Of a stretch of DNA of 49,767 nucleotides, positions 23,740-33,367 are shown in pieces. Below the pieces are notes generated by a model, which was given only the letters and a program-made list of their open reading frames with translations, made no database searches and was not told the DNA's origin. A program made the translations under genes and the position numbers. Each line of letters begins with the position of its first letter. The stretch's first letter is position 1. The stretch is taken from the NCBI GenBank assembly GCA_017464085.1, contig JAFUEE010000035.1, positions 1 to 49,767 on the forward strand, written 5' to 3'. The stretch is from Pseudomonadota bacterium (GTDB taxonomy: Bacteria > Myxococcota_A > Bradymonadia > UBA4248).

Positions 23740-26037
23740 ATGCGTTTAAATTTTGCTGTGTCGTTGCTTGTGATTTTGTGGTGTGTTTCTGGTTGTTCGC
23801 TCGATGAGGTGCTGAGCCTTGATGTGAACAAGAAAGAGAGTGTGTGCGCGGATGTGAAGGCGTTGCAGCTCTATGAGTTTGAAGATGGCTCTGTGAAGTC
23901 ACGATCGTATTGTTCTGCGGACCAGAAATGTGCGCAAACGAACAATGATTATCGCGGCGCGCTGGAATATGGCATTTGTCCGGAGGATGTGCCGTTCTGC
24001 CTTGAGGGTGATATCGGCAATTATTGCGGCGCATGTCGCGAAGGCTATGTCGTGTGCGGTCGGGATGTGAATAACAGTGTGAAATGCATTGACCCGAAAA
24101 CGGACAAAGAGCATTGCGGCGCGAAGGGGCTTTGCAACAATGGGGATTCGACCAGCCAGCATTTTCGCGGCCTTGAGTGTGATAAGCATGAAAAGTGCGT
24201 GGACGGTGCATGCGTGCTCGAAGAGGGGTATTGCGACCCGAAGGTGAAATATCCGTTCTGCGATGGGAACAAGGAAGTTCATTGCGATGAGAAGAAAGGA
24301 ACGATATCGAGGACAGACTGCAAACCCGATGAGGTGTGCGACGCAGGCAAGTGCAAGCAGCCGAAGTGTGTGGATGTGGGTATCAAGGATAAGACGTGTT
24401 CTGAGGATGGCCGAACCTATTATACGTGTGATGAAGAAGGGCGAGTGAAGGCCGATCCATGTAAAGAGTTGGAATGTCGTCCAGGGGAGGGGTGCAAGCC
24501 TAAATGTGATAAGAATGTCTGTTATGAGGATAAGGATAAGGCTGGGATATTGCGCGTCTGCAAAGATGGCCAGTTGGTGGATGAGCCATGTCCGGAGGAT
24601 TTATTTTGTAACAGCGGGCGGTGCAAGTGCAACGTCGGGGATCAGCAGTGCCATGTGCGCAAAGCGGGGGAAGATGGCCATGGAAAAGAAAATAATCTCG
24701 ATGTGAAGGAAGGCGAGCTTGGGGTTCGGGAATGCGTTTATGAAAGTGATAGAGATCGGTTTGAATGGAAATATATAGAGGTTTGTGACAGCGATCGGCC
24801 GCAGTGTGATCATGATAAGTATGGATATTATTCGAATAGTGCCGGAACAGAGCACTTTGTATGTACAGATGGCAAGCATGATATTGGGTCGCCGTGTCAG
24901 ATTATTGTGAAGGATGATGTTGGGAATGATCATATATGCGAGAGCGGGAATACAGAGGATAAGCTGTGTACGGATACCATCACGGGAGAGGTCGCTGCGG
25001 AATTTGTAGATCAGTCTGTTCAAGAGACGTTGAGCTATTTGCCCATCATGAATCCAATGCTGTGGGAAAATGCGATGTCGAGTATGCGCAGTATCGATCA
25101 TTTTGTAGATTATACGAATAATATATTTCCCAAAGATGCGAGTGTGATACGCGGATGTGAAAACGTCGTTGTGCCAAAAGGGATGCAGCTTGGATGTATG
25201 ACCTCGCAGGCAATGATTGTGATGAAAAAGTATGGCACATTTAAGATATTTCTGGATTTGGCATTTGAGGGTTCAGGATCCAAAGATTGGATTAATAAAT
25301 TTTTGGGCATGCTTGAGGAGAACGAAAATCAGCACGGCATTCAATTTACTGCACCTCATGGCTATTGTTTTGTGGGGACATACGATCTGACGCTTTCTGG
25401 TTGGTATTTTAATCTTTTCTTTGCGCATAGAAAAGAGGATGGGACGTTATACGCTGCGATGCTTCATGAGAATCCCGAAAAGAAGGTTCATGGCCTTGTG
25501 GATATGGCCGATACGGTGCCGAGGCATCCAGAAGGTGCTGCGGCTGTGGCTGCTGGCAAGTGTCCGGAAGGATCGATTGGCTTGAGCTATACGGATCCCT
25601 TGTCCTATATGACGGGAAAACGGTATGTGAATGGGAAAGAGAACCCAGCGGTTGATGCGGTTGATTTTATTGGGCGCATTGGGTTTGACGTGTGTCTGAA
25701 AGCGTGCAAAGACGAAGAAAATAGCACAGATTGTCGCGCTGGTTATCAATGCATGCGGTTACCGAGTGTAGCGCCTTGCGCGTATGAGAGCATTGAGGAA
25801 GTGATTGCGCGCGGCGATTACAAGACGGCATGTATGTCGAAAGAGACGTATGACATGATCGTCGGGCTGAGAAATTTGAACTATTGGGATGGGGATGAGG
25901 CGAATCGTCCAAAACCGGAGGATGATGTGTGTCGAGACGGCTTGTGTTGCGGTTCTTTGGAGCGTGACTGGGTGAAGGAGAATGTTTCGTGTGACCGTAT
26001 CTTTGAGGACGGAGATGCAGTCTGTATTCCTCAGTGA
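23740..26037 (+). CDS. cysteine-rich lipoprotein, paralogue 1 of 3
   Basis: 765 residues. AGGAG at 23726-23730 fixes ATG 23740. The signal sequence ends in the lipobox VSGC, followed directly by SLDEVLSLDV, a sequence shared with both downstream paralogues. Residues 30-400 are a string of Cys-rich modules, for example YRGALEYGICPEDVPFC, DPKTDKEHCGAKGLCNNGD, GYCDPKVKYPFCDGNKEVHCD and YYTCDEEGRVKADPC. The C-terminal half is less Cys-rich, with conserved blocks HDIGSPCQI, IFPKDASVIRGCENVVVP, APHGYCFVGTYDLTLSGWYF, DFIGRIGFDVCLKAC and GLCCGSLERDW. It is predicted to sit on the outer membrane with many disulfides. I do not recognise a named family; adhesion or ligand binding is only a guess. Local GC falls to about 40-45% in the second half. 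Confidence 0.88.
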   Translation: MRLNFAVSLLVILWCVSGCSLDEVLSLDVNKKESVCADVKALQLYEFEDGSVKSRSYCSADQKCAQTNNDYRGALEYGICPEDVPFCLEGDIGNYCGACREGYVVCGRDVNNSVKCIDPKTDKEHCGAKGLCNNGDSTSQHFRGLECDKHEKCVDGACVLEEGYCDPKVKYPFCDGNKEVHCDEKKGTISRTDCKPDEVCDAGKCKQPKCVDVGIKDKTCSEDGRTYYTCDEEGRVKADPCKELECRPGEGCKPKCDKNVCYEDKDKAGILRVCKDGQLVDEPCPEDLFCNSGRCKCNVGDQQCHVRKAGEDGHGKENNLDVKEGELGVRECVYESDRDRFEWKYIEVCDSDRPQCDHDKYGYYSNSAGTEHFVCTDGKHDIGSPCQIIVKDDVGNDHICESGNTEDKLCTDTITGEVAAEFVDQSVQETLSYLPIMNPMLWENAMSSMRSIDHFVDYTNNIFPKDASVIRGCENVVVPKGMQLGCMTSQAMIVMKKYGTFKIFLDLAFEGSGSKDWINKFLGMLEENENQHGIQFTAPHGYCFVGTYDLTLSGWYFNLFFAHRKEDGTLYAAMLHENPEKKVHGLVDMADTVPRHPEGAAAVAAGKCPEGSIGLSYTDPLSYMTGKRYVNGKENPAVDAVDFIGRIGFDVCLKACKDEENSTDCRAGYQCMRLPSVAPCAYESIEEVIARGDYKTACMSKETYDMIVGLRNLNYWDGDEANRPKPEDDVCRDGLCCGSLERDWVKENVSCDRIFEDGDAVCIPQ

Positions 26038-26136
26038 GAGGAAGGTTTTGTGAGGCTGATGCTGAGTGAGATTGAGGGGGAATAAACGTGGATTTTTTGG
26101 GGTATTTGAGAGATTTAGCGTTTGGGAGAGAGGATA

Positions 26137-27534
26137 ATGCGTCATAATTATTTGTCAGTTTGCCTGCTTGCCTGTGCGTGCGGGGCGATGTGGGGATGTT
26201 CACTCGATGAGGTGTTCAGTCTGGATGTGTCTAAAAATTCATGCAAGGACGTGCGTTCGCTTGAAATCTATGAATTTGACCAGAATGGTGATGTCGTTAC
26301 GCGCAAGTACTGTTCGGCAGGGGAAGCATGCACGAAGGACAATAATTATCGTGGCGCGCTAAAATACGGGATATGTCCGGATGATATGCCGATCTGTCGG
26401 AATGGAATCGGCGGGAAATTCTGTTCGCTCTGCCGAGAAGATTATATTGTGTGCGGGAAGGATGCGAACAACCAGGTGAGATGCATCGATCCGATGACGG
26501 ATAATTCATTTTGTGGTGCGAGGGGGCTTTGCAACAGCGGTGATTCGAGCAGCCAGCATTTCCGCGGCATGACGTGCGATGCGCATTACAAGTGCGCGGA
26601 AGGCAAATGTGTGCTTGAGGAGGGGTATTGTGATCCGAAAGTAAAGTATCCGGTGTGCGACGGGAATAAGGCAGTCAGGTGTGATGAGAAGACGGGTAAA
26701 AAGTTGACAGAAGATTGCGAGAAGCGCGGGCTTGTGTGCGACGATGGGGTATGTAAGGAACCGAAGTGCGCGGACGCGGGCATCACGCATGGTTCATGTT
26801 CGGAGGACGGGAAAACATATTTTACATGCGATGAAGATGGGCGCGTGCATCGCGAGACGTGTAATGCGGATATGCCCTGCCGACCTGTTGTGGGATGTAA
26901 TAAGGAATGCGAGAAAGATGCTTGTTATGATGAGAAAAGTAAATCATCTTTATACAAAAAATGTGTGAATGGACGTTATAAAGAAGATGAACCATGTCAG
27001 CAGAATACGTATTGCAAAGATGATGATGTAAAAGGTGCTGTTTGTGTGTGTAATGTAGGGGATAGGCTTTGTGGGCAAATTCAGGCCGGAGATATGGCCG
27101 ATGGAAAGGTAGGGGATTGGGGGGTTAGATCGTGTCAGGTGAATGCCGATACCGGTGATTTTGAGTGGAAGTTTATAGAAACTTGTTCGTCAGACTTTCC
27201 GCTGTGCGAGAATGGAAAGTGTGTACAGGATAAGCATGATATTGGATCTCCGTGTCAGATTGTTGTGAAAGACACCGAGGGGAATGACTTTGTTTGTCAG
27301 GGGAATGTTGCTGAAAATACTTTGTGTACGATTCTGCTTAGCGGTAAAGATGTATATAATTACTTGAACAAAGAAAAGATTCAATCAACAGGGCAGTTGA
27401 ATGATTGGAACGATGCGGAAAAAGCCTTAGATGGTCTTGAGAACTTTATGAGTTATACAAATAGTATATTTCCCAAAGATGAAAGTGTGATTCGCGGTTG
27501 CGAGGATGTGGTTGTGCCAGAAGGTATGAGTTAG
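26137..27534 (+). CDS. 5' fragment of lipoprotein paralogue 2
   Basis: 465 residues as it stands: signal sequence, lipobox and all Cys-rich modules, plus the beginning of the C-terminal region (HDIGSPCQIVVKD, IFPKDESVIRGCEDVVVPEG). If translated, it would still make a lipid-anchored protein lacking the C-terminal domain. It starts 99 bases after paralogue 1 ends, so both could be on one transcript. Confidence 0.7.
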   Translation: MRHNYLSVCLLACACGAMWGCSLDEVFSLDVSKNSCKDVRSLEIYEFDQNGDVVTRKYCSAGEACTKDNNYRGALKYGICPDDMPICRNGIGGKFCSLCREDYIVCGKDANNQVRCIDPMTDNSFCGARGLCNSGDSSSQHFRGMTCDAHYKCAEGKCVLEEGYCDPKVKYPVCDGNKAVRCDEKTGKKLTEDCEKRGLVCDDGVCKEPKCADAGITHGSCSEDGKTYFTCDEDGRVHRETCNADMPCRPVVGCNKECEKDACYDEKSKSSLYKKCVNGRYKEDEPCQQNTYCKDDDVKGAVCVCNVGDRLCGQIQAGDMADGKVGDWGVRSCQVNADTGDFEWKFIETCSSDFPLCENGKCVQDKHDIGSPCQIVVKDTEGNDFVCQGNVAENTLCTILLSGKDVYNYLNKEKIQSTGQLNDWNDAEKALDGLENFMSYTNSIFPKDESVIRGCEDVVVPEGMS

Positions 27535-28361
27535 GATGTATTACATCTGAGGCGCTCATTATTTCGAAATGGTCGGGGTCTTTAGGCGCAATAGCGTTTA
27601 AGTTTTTATTTTCCAATTCAGCCGGTTTTAGGAATATGTATGATCGGCTAGTCGAAGGCATGCTTGGACGCGGTGTGTCATTCACAGCTCCGAACGGCTA
27701 TTGTGTGGTGGGGGCATACGATCTTACGATATCAGGGTATTATTTTAATAGTTTCTTTTTGACGAAGGCTCAAGATGGCAGCATGAAAGCGGCGGGTTTT
27801 CATAATCAAGATAATCCGAAAATCGATGGATATGTTGATCTTGTGAATTCAAAACCGAAGCATCCTGAGGCAGCAAAAGTCGTTCAGGCGGGCAAATGTC
27901 CGGCAGGTTCGGTCGGCTTTAGTTTGACGGAACCATTGATTTATGGGACATCCAATCGGTCGGTTGATGGTAAGGATATGGATGTTGTGGATTATGTGAT
28001 ACGTATTGGCACTGATGTATGTCTGAAGGCGTGCAGTGATGTCGAACATAGCAGTGACTGTCGTGAAGGGTATAAATGCATGAAGATACCGACAGAGGCG
28101 CCATGTGCATACGAAGAAGTAAATGATGTGATTGCGCGTGGGCAATATAAGACGGCGTGTATTGCTGAAGAGACATATAATACGATTGTCAGGGCGCGAA
28201 ATCTGGCGCATTTTGGTGAGGATGGGACAGAGCGGCCAACGAAAGAAAGTGAGCACTGCCGAGACGGATTGTGCTGTGGTTCGCTTGAGAGAGATTGGAA
28301 GACTGAGAATGTGTCGTGTGACAGGATTTTTGAAGGTGGTGAGGCGGTATGCATTCACTGA
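27528..28361 (+). CDS. 3' fragment of lipoprotein paralogue 2
   Basis: The frame is open from 27498, but homology begins at about 27528 with YELGCITSEALI. It carries the conserved C-terminal blocks APNGYCVVGAYDLTISGYYF, DYVIRIGTDVCLKAC and DGLCCGSLERDW. It has no start codon with a ribosome-binding site at its beginning, so it is unlikely to be made on its own. Confidence 0.65.
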   Translation, partial: ELGCITSEALIISKWSGSLGAIAFKFLFSNSAGFRNMYDRLVEGMLGRGVSFTAPNGYCVVGAYDLTISGYYFNSFFLTKAQDGSMKAAGFHNQDNPKIDGYVDLVNSKPKHPEAAKVVQAGKCPAGSVGFSLTEPLIYGTSNRSVDGKDMDVVDYVIRIGTDVCLKACSDVEHSSDCREGYKCMKIPTEAPCAYEEVNDVIARGQYKTACIAEETYNTIVRARNLAHFGEDGTERPTKESEHCRDGLCCGSLERDWKTENVSCDRIFEGGEAVCIH

Positions 28362-28381
28362 ATGCGTGAGGTGATGTGATG

Positions 28382-28406
28382 TGCAAGGCGGTTGATCCGC
28401 CTTGCA
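28382..28406 (+). terminator. perfect 10-bp hairpin after lipoprotein paralogue 2
   Basis: TGCAAGGCGG (28382-28391), loop TTGAT, CCGCCTTGCA (28397-28406). It begins 20 bases after the stop codon. No T-run follows, so it is either a factor-dependent terminator or an mRNA-stabilising hairpin between paralogues 2 and 3. Confidence 0.5.
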
Positions 28407-28561
28407 GCCTGGATCTGAGTTCGGACCACTATTGTCGGAACGCAAGCATTTTCGCGCATGATGTTGTAAAGCAAGAAAAAAAAGTGCAAAAGGTGAAAAT
28501 GGCGTTCAAATGGTGTAAAGAGTACCATTGGGGGGGGAGTTTTTTTGCATTGGAGAGTGCT

Positions 28562-30907
28562 ATGCGTCGTAAAAATATTGTTGCATGTTTGTTTGCTTGT
28601 TCAGTTGTGGCTTTATCTGGCTGTGCGCTGGATGAGGTGTTTAGCCTGGATGTAGGCAAACATGAGTGTAAAGGTGTGAAGTCGCTGGAGATTTATACGC
28701 TCGATAATGATGGACGTGTTGTGGATCGCACGATGTGTTCAGCAGGCGATGAGTGCACGAAGAACAACGACTATCGCGGTGCATTGGAATATGGCATTTG
28801 TCCTGACGATATTCCTGAATGTCGTTCGAGTGAAAAGATTTGTTCGGTGTGCAAGGAGGGAGCAGTTTTTTGCGGTCAAAAGGACAGATGCATTGATCCG
28901 CAGACGGACAATAATCATTGCGGCGCGAAGGGATTTTGCAACAGTTCGGAGAAGGGGGAGAATTATGAGGGGGAACGATGTGATATTGATAAAGGCGAGA
29001 CATGTTTGAATGGCGAGTGTTTTTCGGAGACTGCTTGTGAAGCCGGGGTTAAATATCCGATTTGTGAGGGTACCAAAGTCGTAATATGTGATAAATATAA
29101 TAAGAAGAAACCGACATCATGTGGCAGTTTTCAGGTGTGTGAGGCGGGGGCATGTGTGGCTCAGCCATGTGATGAAAGTTATATCAGTAGTTGCGATGGG
29201 GAGAAGCGAATTTACTGTGATAATGGTCGTGTCAGTTCGTCAAAATGTGGCGATCAAGAAGTGTGTGTGGCAGGTGAATGCAAAGCGAAGCTTTGTGCGG
29301 ATGTTCCAGATTTCAAGCCAAATACGTGTTCAGCAGATAAGAAGTCTTATTATACATGCGATGCGGAGGGGCGTATTAAGGTTGAGTCATGTAATATTAC
29401 CTGTGCAGATGCAGTAGGGTGTACAGTTAATTGTGATAAGGATGCGTGTTATGAGAATCCGACAGAGGAACAGAAGAAATTATTAAGGGTATGTAAGAAT
29501 GGATTCTTTGAAGATATGGACTGTGAGGGGGTGGCGCCAGGCATGTATTGTTCAGAAGGCAAGTGTACATGTACCTTAGGGTCGCAGAGATGTTACCAAA
29601 AAGTTGATCAGTCATGGCGTGTTGAGAAATGTGTTGAAGAGGCTGGCAGTAATAAATGGGTGACGGTCGAGGATTGCACAAGTGATAAGCCGATTTGCGA
29701 TGATCAAGAGTTTTATTGTCATGATGAAGCTCAGACAATTGGATCGCCATGTCAGATGATTGTGACGGATGAGCAGGGGAAAAAGCATTATTGCAATAAC
29801 AATAATTTAATAGATGATAAACTGGATATGTATTGTTCGGATTATCTTTCCGGCAAGGAATTTTCGAAGTTTGTGACTAGCACGAACTTCATAAAAGTTT
29901 TTGGAAAAATGGGGGCATTGATATATGGAACACTAAAGGGGGAAATAGAAAAGTACGATGACTTTTTTGTTTATGGCCGTAATATATTTCCAAAGGATTC
30001 ATCAGTTATTAAAGGCTGTGAGAATGTACAGGTGCCAGCAGGTATGACGCTTGGGTGCATCACAAGTGAAAGTACTATAGTTTTTAAACATATCAGTTCA
30101 TTTATTGAATCCTTTAAAACTGCGCAGGAATTAGGGGTTCGCATTATAGATGAGACGCTATTGGACTGGCTCGAGGTGTTTACAGCAGCATTTATGGATA
30201 AGCAGGGGGGATTTTCGTTTGCATCGCCCAATGGTTATTGTCTTGTCGGTTCGTATGATTTGACGGTTCGCGGGGATGTGTTTGATACATTTTTTGGAGA
30301 GCCTAAAAATCCCAGTAATTATCAGGAAGATCCAACCAATTATGCAGATGGTTGGAATGTGTTGGGATTTCATGACAATCCAGAAGAAAAGTTGACTGGT
30401 CTGGTGGATTTGATCAATACGCCTACGCGTCATAAAGAAGCCACCAAATCAAAATGTCCGGCCGGAACGGTAGCTTTGCACTATACAGAGCCGCTGATGG
30501 TTTCAGTTGACACCGATGTAGAAAAGGACTTTATCGGTCGTCTTGGTTATGATCTGTGTCTGAAGTCTTGCGAGAAGGATGCGGATTGTCGTTCAGGCTA
30601 TAGCTGCCTGTCGGTTCCGTGCAGAGCGCCGGACAGGTTTGAAAAGGTAAAAGATGTCGTGGATGGTGGTGATTTCGTCAAGGTCTGTTTCAATCCGGAA
30701 ACAGTTGAGCGTATCAGCGATTTGCGAGACAGTCTTCACTTTAAATATAAGCTGATTGATAATGGTAAAGATTTTGAGCGTGATGCATCTGGCAATCTTG
30801 TTCGGTATCCGATTACCAAAGAGGACTGTGCGAAAGATGTCACTTGCAAAGGCAGTATCGAGCGAGACTGGAAGGATGATAACAACCACTATGAGCCGGC
30901 TCAGTAA
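28562..30907 (+). CDS. cysteine-rich lipoprotein, paralogue 3 of 3
   Basis: 781 residues. GGAGAG six bases before ATG 28562 fixes the start; the open frame extends upstream without support. The signal sequence ends in lipobox LSGC, followed by ALDEVFSLDVGKHEC, as in the other two. It shares the Cys-rich modules (YRGALEYGICPDDIPEC, DPQTDNNHCGAKGFCN), the linker HDEAQTIGSPCQMIV and the C-terminal blocks IFPKDSSVIKGCENVQVP, SPNGYCLVGSYDLTVRG, DFIGRLGYDLCLKSC and CKGSIERDW. It is more divergent than the other pair and lacks their final C-R-I-F-E motif. It has extra Cys-rich units at about 155-260. GC is about 37-45% in the parts counted. Predicted outer-membrane or surface protein of unknown function. 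Confidence 0.88.
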   Translation: MRRKNIVACLFACSVVALSGCALDEVFSLDVGKHECKGVKSLEIYTLDNDGRVVDRTMCSAGDECTKNNDYRGALEYGICPDDIPECRSSEKICSVCKEGAVFCGQKDRCIDPQTDNNHCGAKGFCNSSEKGENYEGERCDIDKGETCLNGECFSETACEAGVKYPICEGTKVVICDKYNKKKPTSCGSFQVCEAGACVAQPCDESYISSCDGEKRIYCDNGRVSSSKCGDQEVCVAGECKAKLCADVPDFKPNTCSADKKSYYTCDAEGRIKVESCNITCADAVGCTVNCDKDACYENPTEEQKKLLRVCKNGFFEDMDCEGVAPGMYCSEGKCTCTLGSQRCYQKVDQSWRVEKCVEEAGSNKWVTVEDCTSDKPICDDQEFYCHDEAQTIGSPCQMIVTDEQGKKHYCNNNNLIDDKLDMYCSDYLSGKEFSKFVTSTNFIKVFGKMGALIYGTLKGEIEKYDDFFVYGRNIFPKDSSVIKGCENVQVPAGMTLGCITSESTIVFKHISSFIESFKTAQELGVRIIDETLLDWLEVFTAAFMDKQGGFSFASPNGYCLVGSYDLTVRGDVFDTFFGEPKNPSNYQEDPTNYADGWNVLGFHDNPEEKLTGLVDLINTPTRHKEATKSKCPAGTVALHYTEPLMVSVDTDVEKDFIGRLGYDLCLKSCEKDADCRSGYSCLSVPCRAPDRFEKVKDVVDGGDFVKVCFNPETVERISDLRDSLHFKYKLIDNGKDFERDASGNLVRYPITKEDCAKDVTCKGSIERDWKDDNNHYEPAQ

Positions 30908-30934
30908 AAAAACGTCGCCGATGAAATTTTTTGG

Positions 30935-30963
30935 TTGACAGAAAATGCAAATGCCTTTATAAG
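30935..30963 (+). promoter_or_regulatory. sigma-70 type promoter of tRNA-Val
   Basis: A perfect -35 TTGACA at 30935-30940 and -10 TATAAG at 30958-30963, with a 17-base spacer. The predicted start near 30970 gives a 35-base leader before the tRNA at 31005. Confidence 0.85.
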
Positions 30964-31004
30964 CGCACCTGTCTTAAGTGAGAAATCACGATGGACAGGA
31001 AGTT

Positions 31005-31076
<72 letters not shown>

Positions 31077-31088
31077 TTTAGAACCATT

Positions 31089-31125
31089 AAAAAAGCCTTT
31101 GCAGTCTTGCAAAGGCTTTTTTTTT
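31089..31125 (+). terminator. strong intrinsic terminator after tRNA-Val
   Basis: AAAAAAGCCTTTGCA, loop GTCT, TGCAAAGGCTTTTTT, ending in nine T. It begins 12 bases after the tRNA. The A-tract before the stem means it could work in both directions. Confidence 0.92.
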
Positions 31126-31147
31126 GCCTAACACAAAGGAAATGACC

Positions 31148-33169
31148 ATGCCGCATCCATTAAGCATCGAGGATCTCTTTAAAGTTGAACGCCTGAGGCA
31201 AGTCGCCATGACCCCTGATGGCTCGCGTGCGTGGCTCGCGGCGACGCGCGTGAACCTCGATGAGAATACTTCTGCCAGCGTCAATTATCTCGTCGATCTG
31301 AATACTCGCGAGATCCGCCGCATCTTGCTCGCAAAAGACGGGGCATCCGAACTCGCGGTGACCCGGGATAAGTTGTTCTTTGTCGCCGATGGGCAGCTCT
31401 TTGAAGCATCATTGGATGGCGCCGATATCCGTCAGGTGACGAAGGGCGTGGGGGGCGTGTCGGCTCCGGTCGTTTCACAGGATGGTTCGAAAGTTCTGTT
31501 CACGCGCAGCGTCTATATTAATAAGGATGCACAGGCCGAGTTCGAGAAGACGGGAAAAGCGCCGGATATGGCCGTCGTCTATGGTTGCTCGCACCCCAAG
31601 GCGCGTGCGCGCATTGCCGACAGGCTGTTTTATCGCCATTGGGATGCCTGGACGGAAAATAAGCGCAATCATCTCTTTATCGTCGATGTCGCTTCTGGAG
31701 AGATGGTCGATCTGACGCCGGAAGATGTGGATACGCCCCCGATCTCGCTTGATTTCGGTCACAGCTACGCATTCTCGCCAGATGGGAACAGCGTCGTCTA
31801 TATTCAGAATCCGGAGGCCGATACAGCGCGTTCGACGAATAATTCGGTCTATTTGATGACGCTCGATGGCATCAGGCGCGGCGATGTGAAGCGCATTTCG
31901 GATACAGATGGCTGTGATTCCATGCCGGCGTTTATCTCTGAGCATGAGATTGCATACGGTTCGATGCTCACGCCAGGGTATGAGGCGGACGCGGTGCGCT
32001 TTAAGGTTTATGATATCCGGACTAGCAAGACGCGTCTGTATCTTGAACATTTTGAGCGTTCGGTTGATCAGTTTGTTTCGGTTGAGGGGCGGAAGATTCT
32101 GTTTTTATCGCAGGATTTTGCGCACAGCAGCCTGTATGAGCTTTCGCTTGAGAGCGGGGAGGTGTGTCAGCTGACTTGCGGGCGCACCTATATGAGTTTT
32201 GTGTCTACGACGGACATGGGGAGAATCCTCGCGGTTGTGGAGGCGCTCGACAAGCCCGCAGAGCTCGTTGAATTGAATGGGCTGGAGCATTTTGAGCCGC
32301 GCATTTCGCTCGGGTCTGAGCAGATGTCGAAAGAGGTGGTCACGGAGTTCACGCATTTCGGCGCTGTTCTTGATGATGTGGAGATGGATCCGGGAGAAAG
32401 CGTGATTTTCGACTATAAGGATATTCAGCTTGAGGGGTATGTTGTTCGTCCGCCAGGATTTGACGCATCCCAAAAGTATCCCCTGATTCTGTTGATTCAC
32501 GGTGGGCCGCAGGGTGCATTTCTCGATTCGTTCCACTATCGCTGGAATGTGGAGATGTTTGCAGCACAGGGTGCGATGGTGGCATTTTGCAACCCGCATG
32601 GCTCGACGGGGTATGGTCATGATTTGACGCGTGCGATTTCGAAGCATTGGAGCGATGATTGTCCGGCAGCGGTGCTGAGGTTTGTCGATGTGCTGGTGTC
32701 TCGTTTTCCGGAGATTGATGCAGACCGCATGACGGCTGCTGGCGCATCATTTGGCGGCTTTATGATCAACTGGATCATGGGGCATACGGATCGCTTTAAG
32801 GCGTTCGTGAGCCATGACGGAATCTTTAACACCGAGATGTCGGGCTATATTACGGATGAGCTTTGGTTCAACGAGTATGAATTTGGCGGCAAGCCTTTTG
32901 ATGTCGCGGAAGCGTGTCAGAAGCACTCGCCACATCGCTTTGTGAAGAATTTCAAGACACCGACGCTTGTGATTCAAGGCGAGCAGGATTTCAGGTGTTT
33001 TATATCAGAGGGCGTGGCGTTGTTTACGGCGCTTCAGTATATGGGTGTTCCGAGCCGTCTGATTTATTTCCCGGATGAAGGACATTGGGTGCTGACGCCC
33101 GCGAACAGCGCGCTTTGGTATAGCGAGGTTGTTGGTTGGCTCATGAAGTGGGCAAATGCGTCTGATTGA
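31148..33169 (+). CDS. S9 family (prolyl oligopeptidase-like) peptidase
   Basis: 673 residues. The N-terminal 400 residues carry repeated beta-propeller signatures (TPDGSRAWLAA, SQDGSKVLFTRS, SPDGNSVVYIQNPE). The C-terminal alpha/beta-hydrolase domain holds the catalytic triad: S534 in GASFGGF, D614 in QGEQDF and H646 in DEGHW. The oxyanion-side motif LIHGGPQGAF is near 460. No signal peptide is seen, so it is probably a cytoplasmic acylaminoacyl- or oligopeptidase. ATG 31148 has AGGA seven bases upstream; ATG 31142 is an alternative. The gene starts 22 bases after the tRNA terminator, so no separate promoter fits in between. Confidence 0.94.
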   Translation: MPHPLSIEDLFKVERLRQVAMTPDGSRAWLAATRVNLDENTSASVNYLVDLNTREIRRILLAKDGASELAVTRDKLFFVADGQLFEASLDGADIRQVTKGVGGVSAPVVSQDGSKVLFTRSVYINKDAQAEFEKTGKAPDMAVVYGCSHPKARARIADRLFYRHWDAWTENKRNHLFIVDVASGEMVDLTPEDVDTPPISLDFGHSYAFSPDGNSVVYIQNPEADTARSTNNSVYLMTLDGIRRGDVKRISDTDGCDSMPAFISEHEIAYGSMLTPGYEADAVRFKVYDIRTSKTRLYLEHFERSVDQFVSVEGRKILFLSQDFAHSSLYELSLESGEVCQLTCGRTYMSFVSTTDMGRILAVVEALDKPAELVELNGLEHFEPRISLGSEQMSKEVVTEFTHFGAVLDDVEMDPGESVIFDYKDIQLEGYVVRPPGFDASQKYPLILLIHGGPQGAFLDSFHYRWNVEMFAAQGAMVAFCNPHGSTGYGHDLTRAISKHWSDDCPAAVLRFVDVLVSRFPEIDADRMTAAGASFGGFMINWIMGHTDRFKAFVSHDGIFNTEMSGYITDELWFNEYEFGGKPFDVAEACQKHSPHRFVKNFKTPTLVIQGEQDFRCFISEGVALFTALQYMGVPSRLIYFPDEGHWVLTPANSALWYSEVVGWLMKWANASD

Positions 33170-33194
33170 TTTTTGTGTGGGAGGGGAGACTTTT

Positions 33195-33258
33195 GGCGCT
33201 ATGCCCTGCGGGCATATGCGCCTTTGTGTCCGGCTATCGTAAGCGATGCGCCGGCACA
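33195..33258. repeat. pair of bulged palindromes (family A, minus orientation)
   Basis: Minus strand 33222-33195 reads GGCGC, bulged A, TATGCCC, loop GCA, GGGCATA, GCGCC; it is the only good copy whose bulge is A instead of G. A degenerate second copy (GCCGG and GCATCG against CGATAG and CCGG) lies at 33226-33258. They sit between the S9 peptidase and the AT-rich dehydrogenase. Confidence 0.7.
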
Positions 33259-33367
33259 TTTTTTGAGTTATATTGAATTCGCTTGTAATCGAGTTGCCGT
33301 TATGCAAAAAGAATTCGAGGATAGCTCGCTTTTTAAACTATCACATCCCTTTTTAATGGTGAAATCA

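Larger units (their letters stand above)
26137..28361 (+). pseudogene. cysteine-rich lipoprotein, paralogue 2 of 3, interrupted by a single-base frameshift
   Basis: The full-length paralogue would have about 741 residues. The 5' part (26137-27534) starts at MRHNYLSVCLLACACGAMWGCSLDEVFSLDV with lipobox MWGC. It runs through the same Cys-rich modules as paralogue 1 and ends prematurely at GGT-ATG-AGT-TAG in the sequence VVVPEGMS. Paralogue 1 has VVVPKGMQLGCMTSQ at that place. Moving to the next frame restores the match: ELGCITSEALI. One base is therefore missing in GGTATG_AGTTAGGATGT (about 27528-27532). Everything downstream to 28361 remains conserved and open. It could be a recent inactivation, a phase-variable switch, or a sequencing error. 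The local sequence has no homopolymer or slippery heptamer that would favour programmed frameshifting. Confidence 0.85.

Noticed and set aside
27520..27540. Programmed ribosomal frameshift in lipoprotein paralogue 2
   Set aside because: No slippery heptamer or stimulatory hairpin is evident at the shift, and the paralogues need no shift.
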